In this document: one piece after another, positions 25,028 through 34,914 of the stretch | How the letters are laid out: every line of letters begins with the position of its first letter | Numbering within the stretch: the stretch's first letter is position 1 | Assembly: GCF_015709455.1 (NCBI RefSeq) | Contig: NZ_JADNQW010000005.1 | Coordinates: 3,368,001 to 3,432,000 of the forward strand | DNA length: 64,000 nt | Source of the DNA: Methylosinus sp. H3A | GTDB lineage: Bacteria; Pseudomonadota; Alphaproteobacteria; Rhizobiales; Beijerinckiaceae | Direction: 5' to 3' | Notes under the pieces: model-generated | The model's input: the letters and a program-made list of their open reading frames with translations, nothing else | The model's database searches: none | Told to the model about the DNA's origin: nothing | Made by a program: the position numbers and the translations under genes

Positions 25028-25915
25028 ATGTCGGTTTTGCCCTTCGACCAGCGCGACGGCTACATCTGGTACAATGGCGCGCTCATACCGTGGCGGGACG
25101 CCAAGCTCCATGTGCTCTCGCATGGGCTGCACTATGGCTCCAGCGTGTTCGAGGGTGAGCGCGCCTATGGCGGCGTCATCTTCAAATCGACGGAGCATTC
25201 GGAGCGCTTCAGGCGCTCCGCGCAAATCCTCGACTTCGAGATTCCCTATAGCGTCGCCGAGCTCGACGCGGCCAAGGCCGCGGTGGTGAAGGCCAATGGC
25301 TTCGACAGCTGCTATGTGCGGCCGGTGGCCTGGCGCGGCAGCGAGATGATGGCGGTGGCCGCCCAGAATTCGACGATCCATGTGGCCATCGCGGTCTGGG
25401 ACTGGCCGAGCATGTTCGACGTCGGCGCCAAGATGAAGGGCATTCGCCTGGACATCGCCGATTATCGCCGTCCCGATCCGCAGACAGCGCCCTCGCTGGC
25501 CAAGGCCGCCGGGCTCTACATGATCTGCACGATCTCCAAGCACCGCGCCGAGCGCCGCGGCTACGCCGACGCTCTGATGCTGGATTGGCTGGGCCGCGTC
25601 GCCGAATGCACCGGCGCCAATATCTTCTTCGTGAAGGACGGCGTGCTGCACACGCCTCTCGCCGATTGTTTTCTGGACGGCATCACGCGCCGCACGGTCA
25701 TCGATCTCGCCCGCCGCCGCGGGATGGAGGTGGTCGAGCGCCGCATCATGCCGGACGAGCTGCCGAGCTTCAGCGAATGCTTCATCTGCGGCACGGGCGC
25801 GGAGGTCACGCCGGTCGCCGAGGCGGGCCCCTATCGCTTCACGCCCGGCGCGATCTCGCGCACGCTGATCGAAGATTATACGCGCGAAGTGAATCCGAAG
25901 GCGGTCGCCGCCTGA
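25028..25915 (+). CDS. ilvE: Branched-chain amino acid aminotransferase IlvE
   Basis: A 295-residue fold-type IV PLP enzyme. The start (MSVLPFDQRD) follows CGGAGTG. Motifs include HYGSSVFEGERAYGG, the pyridoxal Lys159 in SLAKAAGLYM, ALMLDWLGRVAECTGANIFF, ITRRTVIDLARRRG and CGTGAEVTPV, matching E. coli IlvE position for position at the active Lys. It transfers the amino group to and from leucine, isoleucine and valine in the cytosol. Together with ilvD in this window it serves branched-chain amino acid synthesis. It stands apart from the petPR operon and is divergent from it. Confidence 0.94.
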   Translation: MSVLPFDQRDGYIWYNGALIPWRDAKLHVLSHGLHYGSSVFEGERAYGGVIFKSTEHSERFRRSAQILDFEIPYSVAELDAAKAAVVKANGFDSCYVRPVAWRGSEMMAVAAQNSTIHVAIAVWDWPSMFDVGAKMKGIRLDIADYRRPDPQTAPSLAKAAGLYMICTISKHRAERRGYADALMLDWLGRVAECTGANIFFVKDGVLHTPLADCFLDGITRRTVIDLARRRGMEVVERRIMPDELPSFSECFICGTGAEVTPVAEAGPYRFTPGAISRTLIEDYTREVNPKAVAA

Positions 25916-26088
25916 CATCCGCCGACTCCGTAGCGCCGGAGGCAAAGCCTCTCGCGCGGCGAAACGTGACGAGCGGATGCGCCGAAAGAGCGGCTTCCGA
26001 GACGATTTGCTTCGTGTCCTTCGTGTCTTCGTGGTAAAAAATCCCTCGAAGGCGCGAATGAGGCGAAGGGCCGAGGGGTTGGCGAGGT

Positions 26089-27507
26089 ATGGGAAAGGTC
26101 ACGGGTTTTCTGGAAATCGACCGGCAGGACCGCAAATATAAGCCGGCCGCCGACCGTATCCGCCATTATGACGAATTCGTCATCGCCCTCTCTGAGGAGG
26201 CGACGCGCAATCAGGCGGCGCGCTGCATGGATTGCGGCATTCCGTTCTGCCACAATGGCTGCCCGGTCAATAATCAGATCCCGGACTGGAACGATCTCGT
26301 CTATCACGGCGACTGGCGCCGCGCGCTCGCCAATCTCCACTCCACCAATAACTTCCCTGAGTTCACCGGCCGCGTCTGCCCTGCGCCCTGCGAGGCCTCC
26401 TGCACGCTCAACCTCGTCGACCAGCCGGTCACGATCAAGACGATCGAATGCGCGATCGTCGACCGCGGATTCGAGGCGGGCTGGGTTCTGCCCGAGCCGC
26501 CCAAGTCCAAGACCGGCAAGCGCATCGCCGTCGTCGGCGCCGGCCCGGCCGGGCTCGCCGCCGCGCAGCAGCTCGCGCGCGTCGGCCATGACGTGCATGT
26601 CTATGAGAAATTCGCCAAGGCCGGCGGTCTGCTGCGCTATGGCATTCCCGACTTCAAAATGGAGAAGCATCTCATCGATCGCCGCGTCGCGCAGCTCGAG
26701 GCCGAGGGAGTCGCTTTCCATTACAACGTCAATGTCGGCGTCGATCTCGACGCGGACAGGCTCGTCGGCGAGCATGACGCGGTCATTCTGTCCGGCGGAG
26801 CCGAGCAGCCGCGCGATCTCGGCATTGCGGGGCGCGAATTGCGCGGCGTGCATTTCGCCATGGATTTCCTGCCGCAGCAGAACCGCCGCGTCTCTGGCGA
26901 GCCGCTCGTCACCAATGAGCCGATCCTCGCCTCCGGCAAGCATGTCGTCGTCATCGGCGGCGGCGACACGGGGTCCGATTGCATCGGCACCTCGGTGCGT
27001 CAGGGCGCGCTTTCGGTGACGCAGCTCGAGATCATGCCGCGTCCGCCGGAGAAAGAGGCCAAGCTCGTCACCTGGCCGGACTGGCCGCTGAAGCTGCGCA
27101 CCTCCTCCTCGCACGACGAGGGCTCGACGCGCGACTTCGCGGTGTTGACGCGGGAGTTTCTGGGGGCCGACGGGGCCGTCACGGGCCTGCGCTGCGAGCG
27201 TGTCGACGGCAAGCTGCAGGCCATTCCCGGCAGCGAGTTCACGCTGAAGGCCGATCTCGTGCTATTGGCCATGGGCTTCATCTCGCCGTTGCGCGAGGGG
27301 CTGCTCGAGAAACTCGCGGTCACGCTGGACCCGCGCGGCAATGTGGCCGCCGACGTCAAATCCTATCTTTCGTCACGCGAGAAAGTTTTCGCGTGCGGAG
27401 ACATGCGGCGCGGGCAATCGCTCGTCGTATGGGCGATCCGCGAGGGCAGGCAATGCGCCGCCTCGGTGGACGCCTTCCTGATGGGCGAAACAAATCTACC
27501 GAGGTGA
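26089..27507 (+). CDS. gltD: Glutamate synthase (NADPH) small subunit GltD
   Basis: A 472-residue FAD/iron-sulfur protein. The N-terminal cysteine cluster is [20 protein letters not shown] followed by CPAPCEASC. An FAD-binding GxGxxG is at [14 protein letters not shown], and an NADPH-binding GxGxxG is at [11 protein letters not shown]. The late segment ILASGKHVV and the end [18 protein letters not shown] match the family. With GltB (not in this window) it makes glutamate from glutamine and 2-oxoglutarate, the main nitrogen assimilation step. Its separation from gltB is not unusual. A small membrane-protein gene follows 8 bases downstream. Confidence 0.95.
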   Translation: MGKVTGFLEIDRQDRKYKPAADRIRHYDEFVIALSEEATRNQAARCMDCGIPFCHNGCPVNNQIPDWNDLVYHGDWRRALANLHSTNNFPEFTGRVCPAPCEASCTLNLVDQPVTIKTIECAIVDRGFEAGWVLPEPPKSKTGKRIAVVGAGPAGLAAAQQLARVGHDVHVYEKFAKAGGLLRYGIPDFKMEKHLIDRRVAQLEAEGVAFHYNVNVGVDLDADRLVGEHDAVILSGGAEQPRDLGIAGRELRGVHFAMDFLPQQNRRVSGEPLVTNEPILASGKHVVVIGGGDTGSDCIGTSVRQGALSVTQLEIMPRPPEKEAKLVTWPDWPLKLRTSSSHDEGSTRDFAVLTREFLGADGAVTGLRCERVDGKLQAIPGSEFTLKADLVLLAMGFISPLREGLLEKLAVTLDPRGNVAADVKSYLSSREKVFACGDMRRGQSLVVWAIREGRQCAASVDAFLMGETNLPR

Positions 27508-27515
27508 GGAGTAAC

Positions 27516-27707
27516 ATGCCCACGGCTTTGTGGTTCTGCGACAATATCGGAAATTCGGCTCTGCCCTATGTGCTGCTCGCCATGCCGATCGGCGGCGCCT
27601 ATCTCTATGGGCAGAAGAAAACGCGCATCGCCTGGATTTTGATCGGCGTCTGGGTCGTCGCTCAGATCATCATCTCCGGTCTGACCAACGCCAATTGCGT
27701 CGGCTGA
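27516..27707 (+). CDS. Small membrane protein (63 aa) downstream of gltD
   Basis: A 63-residue protein, start ATG behind GAGGTGAGGAG. Two hydrophobic segments (ALPYVLLAMPIGGAYLYG and IAWILIGVWVVAQIIISG) separated by the positive loop QKKTR make it a two-pass inner-membrane protein. It ends NANCVG, with a C-terminal Cys. No family is known. It lies 8 bases after gltD and before a bidirectional terminator, so it ends the gltD transcript. Real-gene status is supported by the ribosome site and the amphipathic design. Confidence 0.65.
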   Translation: MPTALWFCDNIGNSALPYVLLAMPIGGAYLYGQKKTRIAWILIGVWVVAQIIISGLTNANCVG

Positions 27708-27723
27708 CGCGACGAGAAAAGTG

Positions 27724-27762
27724 ACGCCGGCGACCGTCGCGAGACGAGCGCCGGCGTTTTTC
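27724..27762. terminator. Bidirectional Rho-independent terminator
   Basis: ACGCCGGC (27724-27731) pairs with GCCGGCGT (27750-27757), with an 18-base loop. On the plus strand TTTTT follows, ending the gltD transcript. Reading from the minus strand, the same hairpin is followed by CACTTTTC and would serve the L,D-transpeptidase gene. It fits both convergent genes. Confidence 0.8.
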
Positions 27763-27763
27763 G

Positions 27764-28375
27764 TCAGAGCACGTGAACCTGCGTGCCGACCTTCACGCGA
27801 TTGTAGAGATCGCTGACGTCGCCGTTCAGCATGCGGATGCAGCCGGAAGAGACGCCATGGCCGATCGTCCAGGGCTCGTTGGAGCCATGGATGCGAAACA
27901 TCGTGTCGCGGCCTCCCGAATAGAGATACATGGCGCGCGCGCCGAGCGGATTATTGGCGCCGCCGGTCATATGCCGCGGCAGATCCGGACGGCGGTGGAG
28001 CATGGCGGAGGGCGGCGTCCAGGCCGGCCAGGACTCCTTGCGGCCGATATGCGTTTGGCCGCGCCAGGTGAAGCCGGGACGGCCGACGCCGACGCCATAG
28101 CGGATCGCCTGCCCATCGTTCATGGAGAGATAGAGAAAGCGATTTTGCGTGTCGACGGTGATCGTTCCCGGCCGCTGACGGGTCGGGTCGGAGACGACGG
28201 AGCGCGTCGACGAATATTCGCCGGAGAGTTGACCGTCGGAGGAGGACGGAGCGCTCGCGACCGAGCGTCCGCTGAACAGGAAAGCGAACGGATTTTCGAA
28301 AGCCTGCGCGGCGGGCGCGGCGCAGCCGAACGCCAGCGCGAGCGTGACGGAAAGAGAAGAACGACGAAACGACAT
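27764..28375 (-). CDS. L,D-transpeptidase (YkuD family), exported
   Basis: A 203-residue protein with a signal peptide (SLSVTLALAFGCAAPAAQA) and a Ser/Thr-rich linker. The catalytic domain has His163 (RIHGSN) and Cys179 in SSGCIRM, with the LSMNDGQAIRYGVGVGRPGF and HMTGGANNPLGARAMY stretches typical of the enzymes that crosslink or anchor peptidoglycan. It shares its layout with the enzyme at 14302-14838 but has a longer N-terminal linker, so the two are paralogs with possibly different targets. It ends at the bidirectional terminator. Confidence 0.92.
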   Translation of the reverse strand: MSFRRSSLSVTLALAFGCAAPAAQAFENPFAFLFSGRSVASAPSSSDGQLSGEYSSTRSVVSDPTRQRPGTITVDTQNRFLYLSMNDGQAIRYGVGVGRPGFTWRGQTHIGRKESWPAWTPPSAMLHRRPDLPRHMTGGANNPLGARAMYLYSGGRDTMFRIHGSNEPWTIGHGVSSGCIRMLNGDVSDLYNRVKVGTQVHVL

Positions 28376-28538
28376 GACAGATACTCCCTTCGAGGCCCTC
28401 GGGCCCTTCGAGCGGGAGAAAAATGCTTCACAGGGGCGCCTGTTCCCTCGCGAGCGCCGCGCCGCCGCGCTTCATTCGACATGAATTGAATGCGGAATTG
28501 ACGGTTTTCGCGCATTTCGAGCGAAACCGTGAGGCGCC

Positions 28539-29879
28539 TCAGCGCGCCTCGGCGGCCGAGGATGCGGCGGCCGCGGCCGCGGGCGCCGGCGCCGGAGTCT
28601 CCGCCGGTTTGGCCCGGCCCTTCGGCCAGGAGAAGTCGTCGGCGCGGCCCGGCTGGCTCGGCTGCTCGCCGCCCTCGACGAAAATATGATCGACGAGCGC
28701 CCGCGCGGCGGCGGCGCGGGCCTCCTCTCCGGCGGAGGAGGGCGATTTTCCACGCCGCGCCAGCTCTCCATCGGCGGCGACGGTCGTCGTCAGCGACTGC
28801 AGGGGGCCGATGGCGGGACGGTCCGGCAGCGTCGGCGCGGTCGCCGGAGTTGGGCCGCTCGGGGCGATGATCTGGACCGGCGGCGCCACAGCGGCCGCGC
28901 CTGCCGCGGGCTCCTCGGCGGGCGGCTGGGAGGCTTCGGCCGGGGCGCTGTCGGGCGCGGGATGGCGCGTGTCGAAGAGGCGCTTGATATCGCCCTCGAC
29001 GAAATGGGCGAGCTTGCGCGCGCCGACATCGGTGAAATGGACGCCGTCCGCCGATCTCAGCTTGACGATGCGCCCGTTTATATCCGGGCCGAAGGCCTGA
29101 TATTGGTTGCGCTCGTCGGCGAAAGCCTCCCAAATATCGATGAAAGGCGCGCTGTCCTGCACCGCCGCCTGCCGGTAGATGTCGTTGAACTTCGCCATAT
29201 CGGCGGCGAAATGCTCGCTCTTGGTGACCGGCAGGCCGACCCAGACGAGCGGAATCTTCTTCTCGCGGAAGGCGGCCCGCACGCTTTCCACGCGCTGAGC
29301 GTAGCGTTCGCGCCAACGCGGCGACAGCGTCTCGATCGTCTCTGATCCCTCGTGAATGGCCTGTCGATCATTGGAGCCGATCATGATGACGGCCATGTCG
29401 ATCTTGTCGCCGCCGGCGAGCAGCTCGCGCGCCGCCTTCGGCCAGTCGAAATAGTCCTCGCGCACGAGGCCCGTGCTGTCCTTGGCCTTGTGCAGGATGC
29501 GGATGTCGGATCGATCCGAATAGGCCTCCTCGAGACCATCGGCCAGCATCTGGCCCAGGCTGTCGCCGATCACCGCCACCTGGAAGGGCGGCGGGGCGTT
29601 GGGATCCTCGGGCTTTTGCGTCTTGTCCTTTTTGGCGGCCTTGCTCTGGCCGTGCCAATAGGCCGGCGCGCCATATTCGCGATGCGGCACGAGCCGCCGC
29701 ATGCGGCCGGTCTCGCGCGCGGGCGGGTGAGCCTGCGGGCGCGCATGCGGGCGGCCGCCGAACAGGCCTTGAAAGAAATCCGCGACAGGGTCTTGCGCAT
29801 GGGCGCTTTCCGCGCCGCCGATGAGCAGCGCGAAGAGAAGGATCGCGAATAGGCCGAAGAAGCGGGGCAGGCTGCGCAT
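28539..29879 (-). CDS. SGNH/GDSL-type hydrolase with a DUF459-like domain
   Basis: A 446-residue protein. The start (MRSLPRFFGLF) has a hydrophobic signal segment ending near AHAQ. A His/Arg/Pro-rich linker (about residues 40-90) leads into the catalytic domain: block I is VIGDSLGQMLADGL with the nucleophile Ser, block III is IMIGSNDRQ, and block V contains DGVHFTDVGARKLAHFVEGD with the Asp/His pair. The last 110 residues are Pro/Ala-rich and low in complexity. DUF459 proteins are periplasmic and often sit beside cell-wall or polysaccharide genes, here the L,D-transpeptidase. O-acetyl or acyl removal from a glycan is likely, but the substrate is unknown. Confidence 0.88.
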   Translation of the reverse strand: MRSLPRFFGLFAILLFALLIGGAESAHAQDPVADFFQGLFGGRPHARPQAHPPARETGRMRRLVPHREYGAPAYWHGQSKAAKKDKTQKPEDPNAPPPFQVAVIGDSLGQMLADGLEEAYSDRSDIRILHKAKDSTGLVREDYFDWPKAARELLAGGDKIDMAVIMIGSNDRQAIHEGSETIETLSPRWRERYAQRVESVRAAFREKKIPLVWVGLPVTKSEHFAADMAKFNDIYRQAAVQDSAPFIDIWEAFADERNQYQAFGPDINGRIVKLRSADGVHFTDVGARKLAHFVEGDIKRLFDTRHPAPDSAPAEASQPPAEEPAAGAAAVAPPVQIIAPSGPTPATAPTLPDRPAIGPLQSLTTTVAADGELARRGKSPSSAGEEARAAAARALVDHIFVEGGEQPSQPGRADDFSWPKGRAKPAETPAPAPAAAAAASSAAEAR

Positions 29880-29975
29880 GCCGCCAATATAGCGCGGCCC
29901 CGGCGGCAAAGCGATCCGGCGCCCCGCTGAGGGGCGCGCAATCGCTCGCGACGGCTCCACAGTCTCGCTTTCGCC

Positions 29976-30401
29976 TCAGCGCAAATGCGCGGGCGCTTGC
30001 GGATTATTCTCTGGGTTGGTGTCGTGCTTGGAGAGCTTCTCCACCACGCCGCTGCCCACCAAAGGCGCAAGTTCGGCCTCGAGCGCGTCCGCGGCAGCCT
30101 TGGGATAGACCTCCTCGCCTTCGACATAGATGGAGAAGGATTTTACGTGCTTGGCTTTTTTGACCGGATCCTCGATCGTCGCCTTGGTCCATTTGTAGAG
30201 CGGGAAATGCTCGACGCCCTGCTTCTCCGCCTCGGTGACGTAATTGACGAAAGCGTCGAACTGATTGCTCAGCGCCGCATGATGCTTCGCCAAAATCGCG
30301 GCGATCGGGGCGATCGCCGCATTCTGCGGATCGGTGCGGGCGATTTCGGCAAAGTCATCGCTGATGTTCAGCCGGATTTGATATTCCCACTCTTGGCTCA
30401 T
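29976..30401 (-). CDS. Soluble protein of unknown function
   Basis: A 141-residue protein starting at MSQEWEYQIR. A second ATG two codons earlier (30407) sits only 1 base from the GAGGAG ribosome site, so the inner ATG at 30401, 7 bases away, is the better start. The sequence is mixed alpha/beta with a charged middle (PVKKAKHVKSFSIYVEGEEV) and a C-terminal helix rich in Glu. There is no signal peptide and no Cys. Codon use is normal. It shares strand and closeness with the SH3-domain gene, but the gap is 34 bases and linkage is uncertain. The family is unknown. Confidence 0.7.
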   Translation of the reverse strand: MSQEWEYQIRLNISDDFAEIARTDPQNAAIAPIAAILAKHHAALSNQFDAFVNYVTEAEKQGVEHFPLYKWTKATIEDPVKKAKHVKSFSIYVEGEEVYPKAAADALEAELAPLVGSGVVEKLSKHDTNPENNPQAPAHLR

Positions 30402-30435
30402 CGTCATGCTCCTCGGAAGGCCCGCCGCATCGGGC

Positions 30436-30963
30436 TCAATTGGCGCGGCGCGACGGTTTTGTCGCGACATAGCGCTCGGCCTGCCGCAGGGCGGCGAGGC
30501 AGGGATTTTCCGAAGCTCGCGCCTCGGCGACGCGGGCGCCGGTGCGGTCGGTCCAGGCCGAGCGCCGGAATCCGCTGAAGTAATTATAGAAGCCGAGAGC
30601 CGAGCCACGCGCGAGGCGCAAGGCCGAATCGCCGAACAGCGGGTCGATCTCGCGCAGCAGCGTCTGATTGGGTGACGGCGATTGCCGCCAGCTCGGTGGA
30701 TCGGCCGGGCCGCCGAAGGGCGTCAGATGCCGCGTCTGGACATAGCCCGTCTCGCCGTCGAAGGAGACGATGCTCCACTTCGGCCCCTGGCGCACGAGCA
30801 CGATGGGCGACAAAGCCGGTATGACGCCGATGAGATGCTCGCCGCTTCCGGCGTCGCCGCGCAGCGCGGCGTCCTGAAAGACGCAGGCCGGCCTCGCCGC
30901 CGCCGATCCGGCGAGCCCGAGCAGCGCCGCGGCTGCGCAGATCATGCGAGTTACGCTCCTCAT
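30436..30963 (-). CDS. Exported SH3-like domain protein
   Basis: A 175-residue protein with a signal peptide (MICAAAALLGLAGSAAA, cleaved near ARP). The N-terminal half is a bacterial SH3 domain: CVFQDAALRGDAGSGEHLIG, IPALSPIVLVRQGPKWSIVS and DGETGYVQTRHLTPFG are the classic SH3b strands. The C-terminal half is polar, with paired GlyArgSer segments and PCLAALRQAERYVATKPS. Such proteins bind peptidoglycan stems or act in envelope stress. The function here is unknown. Confidence 0.8.
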   Translation of the reverse strand: MRSVTRMICAAAALLGLAGSAAARPACVFQDAALRGDAGSGEHLIGVIPALSPIVLVRQGPKWSIVSFDGETGYVQTRHLTPFGGPADPPSWRQSPSPNQTLLREIDPLFGDSALRLARGSALGFYNYFSGFRRSAWTDRTGARVAEARASENPCLAALRQAERYVATKPSRRAN

Positions 30964-31100
30964 GCGGTCCTTCCCCGTGATTTCGGCAATATCCTAGTGA
31001 ATAAGTAGGGTGTGTCAACGCCGCCGGCCCCTTTCGCTGCGGCTTGACGCGAAGCCTCGCGCTCCGGCATCACTCGCGCAACGGTTTTTCGGAGCGGCGG

Positions 31101-31772
31101 ATGTTCGTGCAATGGTCCCTGGTCTGCGCCGTAGCGGCGCTGGTCTCGCTTTTCACGCCGGCGGGCGTCATGGCGCAATCGGAGCTGGAGACGCGCGGAG
31201 GCGCGGGCGGCTTCGATTTCTACGTGCTGACGCTCTCCTGGTCGCCGGCCTTTTGCGAGAGCGGCGGCGGCCGCGAATATCGCGCGCAATGCGAGCCCGG
31301 CCTCGGCAAAGGCTTCGTCACCCATGGCCTGTGGCCGCAATATGAGCATGGCTTTCCGAGCGATTGCGACGGCGCCGCGACACCCTCGCGCATGGCGCTC
31401 GAGCATGTCGCCGGCGTCTATCCCGACGAGGGGCTGGCGCGATACGAATGGCGCAAGCATGGCCGCTGCTCGGGCAAGAGCCCGACCGATTATTTCGCCG
31501 ATGTGCGCCGCGCCACCGAGAGCGTGACAATCCCACGGCTTTTCGAACGGCCGAGGGAGGCGCAGAGCTTCGCGCCCCTCGATATTCAGCGCGCCTTTAT
31601 CGCCGCCAATCCGCGGCTGCGGCCGGGCATGCTCGCCGTCACCTGCCGCAAGGGCGCGCTGCAGGATGTGCGCGTTTGCTTCTCGCGCGATCTGCGCGAG
31701 TTCCGCCCCTGTCCCGAGATCGTGCGCGGCGCGTGTCGCGCCGGCGAAATCTCCGTGCCGGCGCCTTTGTAG
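31101..31772 (+). CDS. Ribonuclease T2 family protein, exported
   Basis: A 223-residue protein starting at MFVQWSLVCA, a signal peptide running to about VMAQ. Both catalytic boxes are present: His75 in THGLWPQ (CAS I), and Glu116/His120 in YEWRKHGRC (CAS II). Eight Cys residues can form the disulfides typical of the family. The active pocket also has YVLTLSWSPAFC. The enzyme cuts RNA without sequence preference in the periplasm or outside the cell, releasing nucleotides for nutrition. rlmJ starts 3 bases downstream, an apparent two-gene transcript. Confidence 0.93.
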   Translation: MFVQWSLVCAVAALVSLFTPAGVMAQSELETRGGAGGFDFYVLTLSWSPAFCESGGGREYRAQCEPGLGKGFVTHGLWPQYEHGFPSDCDGAATPSRMALEHVAGVYPDEGLARYEWRKHGRCSGKSPTDYFADVRRATESVTIPRLFERPREAQSFAPLDIQRAFIAANPRLRPGMLAVTCRKGALQDVRVCFSRDLREFRPCPEIVRGACRAGEISVPAPL

Positions 31773-31775
31773 ACG

Positions 31776-32627
31776 ATGAATTATCGCCATGGGTTCCACG
31801 CCGGCAATTTCGCCGATGTGTTCAAGCATGCGCTGCTGGCGCGGCTTCTCCTCTATCTCACGCGCAAGGACACGCCGTTCCGCGTCATCGACACGCATGC
31901 GGGGGAGGGCGCTTACGACCTCTCCGCCGACGAGGCCGAGCGCACGGGCGAATGGCGCGGCGGCATAGGCCGGCTCGCCGATCTCTCTGGCGCCGATGCG
32001 CGATCGCGCGATTTGCTCGCGCCATATCTCGATGTCGTGGGACCGCTCGGCGCCGAGGGACGGCCGGCGCTCTATCCCGGCTCGCCGCTGATCGCGACGC
32101 GCTTCTTGCGCGCGCAGGATCGCGCCGTCTTCTGCGAATTGCGGCCCGACGCTTTCGAAGCGCTTCAGACGCGCTTCGCGCGCGACAAGCGCGTGAAAAC
32201 CATCCATCTCGACGGCTATGTCGGCCTCTTCGCCTTCGTGCCGCCGAAGGAGCGACGCGGGCTCGTGCTGATCGATCCGCCTTTCGAGCAGCGCGACGAG
32301 ACCGAGCGCATGCTGAAGACTTTTCTCGAGGCGCATCGCAAATGGCCGACTGGGATTTATGCGCTGTGGCGGCCGATCAAGGATGCGGCGGAGCAGCGCT
32401 GGTTGATCGGCGCTTTGCGCTCCAGCGGCGTGAAGAAGATTTTGCGCCTCGATCTTTGCGTCGGCGGCGCGGCAGAGGATACGAAGCTACGCAGCACCGG
32501 CCTCATCGTCGTCAATCCGCCTTTCACCTTCGAGGAGGAGGCGCGGGCGATCTCGGCCTTTCTCGCGGAGCGCCTGGCGCAGGGGCCGGGCGCCGGATGC
32601 GAGATCGAATGGGTGAGCAGCGAATGA
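31776..32627 (+). CDS. rlmJ: 23S rRNA A2030 N6-methyltransferase RlmJ
   Basis: A 283-residue protein. It opens MNYRHGFHAGNFADVFKHAL, the characteristic RlmJ start, and continues with the SAM loop THAGEGAYDL, the residues YPGSPLIATRFLRAQDR, and the catalytic motif LIDPPFEQRDE (the N6-adenine DPPF/Y motif). It methylates N6 of A2030 in 23S rRNA. It is only 3 bases behind the RNase T2 gene, with which it shares no known pathway. The length is close to the family. Confidence 0.95.
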   Translation: MNYRHGFHAGNFADVFKHALLARLLLYLTRKDTPFRVIDTHAGEGAYDLSADEAERTGEWRGGIGRLADLSGADARSRDLLAPYLDVVGPLGAEGRPALYPGSPLIATRFLRAQDRAVFCELRPDAFEALQTRFARDKRVKTIHLDGYVGLFAFVPPKERRGLVLIDPPFEQRDETERMLKTFLEAHRKWPTGIYALWRPIKDAAEQRWLIGALRSSGVKKILRLDLCVGGAAEDTKLRSTGLIVVNPPFTFEEEARAISAFLAERLAQGPGAGCEIEWVSSE

Positions 32628-32657
32628 CGCCTCTTGTCCTTCTTCCAATGTGAGGCG

Positions 32658-32837
32658 TCATTGCGAGCGAAGCGAAGCAATCTAGGGCCGTCGAGCGGCC
32701 CCTGGATCGCTTCGTCGCTTCGCTCCTCGTGATGACGGCGGACGATGGATAGTTGACGCGAAGGCGTTTTGCGCAGCGCCGAACAATTCAGGAATCGCCT
32801 CGCGGCTCTGGATTGCTTCGCTCCGCTCGCAATGACG
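32658..32837. repeat. Intergenic palindromic repeats between rlmJ and ilvD
   Basis: The sequence GTCATTGCGAGCGAAGCGAA (from 32658) recurs inverted at 32811-32837 (GATTGCTTCGCTCCGCTCGC), and a weaker copy lies at 32704-32737. This is the TTGCGAGC...GCTCGCAA family of repeats widespread between genes in alphaproteobacteria. It can act as a shared 3' end of the converging rlmJ and ilvD transcripts. No open frame with coding character lies in the 217 bases between the two genes. Confidence 0.75.
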
Positions 32838-32844
32838 GTGCGGC

Positions 32845-34689
32845 TTATTCTTCTGGAACCTCGCGCACGGCGCCGCGCGCGGCGCTGGTGGTCATGGCCG
32901 CATAGGCGCGAAGCGCCTTCGACACTTTGCGGGCGCGCGCGGCCGGCTTCCAGGCGTCCTTGCCGCGGGCCTCTTCCGCGGCGCGGCGCTTCCCCAGCTC
33001 GTCCTCGGAAACGGCGAGGCGGATGGAGCGCGCCGGAATGTCGATCTCTATGCGGTCGCCTTCCTTCACCAGGCCGATGAGGCCGCCCTCGGCCGCCTCC
33101 GGCGAGACATGGCCGATGGAGAGGCCCGAAGTGCCGCCGGAAAAACGTCCATCGGTGATGAGCGCGCAGGCCTTGCCGAGGCCTTTCGATTTCAGATAGC
33201 TCGTCGGATAGAGCATCTCCTGCATGCCCGGCCCGCCGCGCGGCCCCTCATAGCGGATCACCACCACATCGCCGGCGACGATTCTGCCGCCGAGGATCGC
33301 GTCCACCGCGGCGTCCTGGCTCTCGAACACGCGCGCCGGGCCAGCGAATTTCAGAATGGAGTCGTCGACACCCGCCGTCTTCACGATGCAGCCGTCCTGC
33401 GCCAGATTGCCGGTCAGCACGGCGAGGCCGCCGTCCTTGGAAAAGGCGTGGGCGGCGTCGCGCACGGCGCCCTTCTCGCGATCGAGATCGAGCGCGTCGA
33501 AGCGACGGCTCTGGCTGAAGGCCACTTGCGTCGGCACGCCTCCGGGCGCTGCGCGGAAGAAGGTCGCGACGCTCTCGCTGTTGGAGACGCGCACGTCCCA
33601 GCGCGCGAGCGCTTCGCCGAGCGTCGCCGAATGGACGGTCGGCAAGTCGGTATGCAGCAGGCCCGCGCGCGCGAGCTCTCCCAAAATGGCGTAGATGCCG
33701 CCGGCGCGATGCACATCCTCGAGATGAATGTCGGGCACGCTCGGCGCCACTTTGCAGAGCACGGGCACGCGCCGCGACAGTCGGTCGATGTCTTCCATGG
33801 TGAAGGGGACGTCCGCCTCATAGGCCGCGGCGAGAATATGCAGCACGGTGTTGGTGGAGCCGCCCATGGCGATGTCGAGCGTCATCGCATTCTCGAAAGC
33901 CTCGAACTTCGCGATGGAGCGCGGCAGCACGCTGGAATCGTCCTGCTCGTACCAGCGGCGGGCGATATCGACGATGAGATGGCCGGCCTCGACGAAGAGG
34001 CGTTCGCGATCGGCGTGCGTCGCCAGCACAGTGCCGTTGCCGGGCAGGGCGAGGCCCAGCGCCTCGGCGAGGCAGTTCATGGAATTGGCGGTGAACATGC
34101 CGGAGCAGGAGCCGCAGGTCGGACAGGCCGAGCGCTCGATGACGGCGACGTCGGCGTCGCTGACCTTGTCGTCGCCGGCCGCGACCATGGCGTCGACGAG
34201 GTCGAGCGCATGGCTCTCACCATGCAGCGTGGCCTTGCCGGCCTCCATCGGCCCGCCGGAGACGAAGACGGTGGGGATGTTCAGCCGCAGCGCGGCCATC
34301 AGCATGCCGGGCGTGATCTTGTCGCAATTGGAGATGCAGACGAGAGCGTCGGCGCAATGGGCGTTGCACATATATTCGACGCTGTCGGCGATGATCTCGC
34401 GCGAGGGCAGGGAATAGAGCATGCCGTCATGGCCCATGGCGATGCCGTCATCGACGGCGATCGTGTCGAACTCCTTGGCGACGCCGCCGGCCTTCTCGAT
34501 CTCGCGGGCGACGAGCTGGCCCAGATCTTTCAGATGCACATGGCCGGGCACGAATTGCGTGAAGGAATTGGCGATGGCGATGATCGGCTTGCCGAAGTCG
34601 CCGTCCTTCATGCCGGTGGCGCGCCACAGGCCGCGCGCGCCCGCCATATTGCGTCCATGGGTGGTGGTGCGGGAGCGGAACGGCGGCAT
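32845..34689 (-). CDS. ilvD: Dihydroxy-acid dehydratase IlvD
   Basis: A 614-residue enzyme. The start [20 protein letters not shown] is the common IlvD beginning. The cluster cysteines lie in [11 protein letters not shown] (first), the [17 protein letters not shown] motif (second), and [18 protein letters not shown] with the Mg site near it. The C-terminus has [40 protein letters not shown]. It dehydrates dihydroxyisovalerate and its homolog, the step before IlvE in valine and isoleucine synthesis. The protein is full length. The gene lies alone with a repeat region at its 3' end. Confidence 0.97.
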   Translation of the reverse strand: MPPFRSRTTTHGRNMAGARGLWRATGMKDGDFGKPIIAIANSFTQFVPGHVHLKDLGQLVAREIEKAGGVAKEFDTIAVDDGIAMGHDGMLYSLPSREIIADSVEYMCNAHCADALVCISNCDKITPGMLMAALRLNIPTVFVSGGPMEAGKATLHGESHALDLVDAMVAAGDDKVSDADVAVIERSACPTCGSCSGMFTANSMNCLAEALGLALPGNGTVLATHADRERLFVEAGHLIVDIARRWYEQDDSSVLPRSIAKFEAFENAMTLDIAMGGSTNTVLHILAAAYEADVPFTMEDIDRLSRRVPVLCKVAPSVPDIHLEDVHRAGGIYAILGELARAGLLHTDLPTVHSATLGEALARWDVRVSNSESVATFFRAAPGGVPTQVAFSQSRRFDALDLDREKGAVRDAAHAFSKDGGLAVLTGNLAQDGCIVKTAGVDDSILKFAGPARVFESQDAAVDAILGGRIVAGDVVVIRYEGPRGGPGMQEMLYPTSYLKSKGLGKACALITDGRFSGGTSGLSIGHVSPEAAEGGLIGLVKEGDRIEIDIPARSIRLAVSEDELGKRRAAEEARGKDAWKPAARARKVSKALRAYAAMTTSAARGAVREVPEE

Positions 34690-34899
34690 GGGCGGCTCTC
34701 TTCTATTTTTGGGGCGTGTCGCAGATGAACTATCCCAAGGAGCAGGGCCCCGCAACCGGCGCCCGGGCCGGCTCGACGCAAAGGGCGTTTCGACCAGAAC
34801 TGCGCCACGGACGGCGCCGGAACCGGAGCTTCGACCATCGAATGCCTCCGCCGGTTCGACTTGCGGCTTTTGAAAGAATGCGTCGCCTCGAGGGTTGTT

Positions 34900-34914
34900 T
34901 TAAGGAAAAATTAA
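34900..34914 (+). promoter_or_regulatory. CtrA-type site upstream of the exopolysaccharide transferase
   Basis: TTAA, seven bases (GGAAAAA), TTAA forms the full TTAA-N7-TTAA(C) pattern recognised by the alphaproteobacterial cell-cycle regulator CtrA. It is centred about 45 bases before the ATG at 34952, in the usual promoter region, in otherwise GC-rich DNA. The last base is G rather than the commonest C. The regulator itself is not in the window. Confidence 0.45.

Noticed and set aside
33109..34728. A 539-codon plus-strand frame opposite ilvD
   Set aside because: ilvD is certain on the other strand; the opposite frame is a product of GC-rich codon bias.
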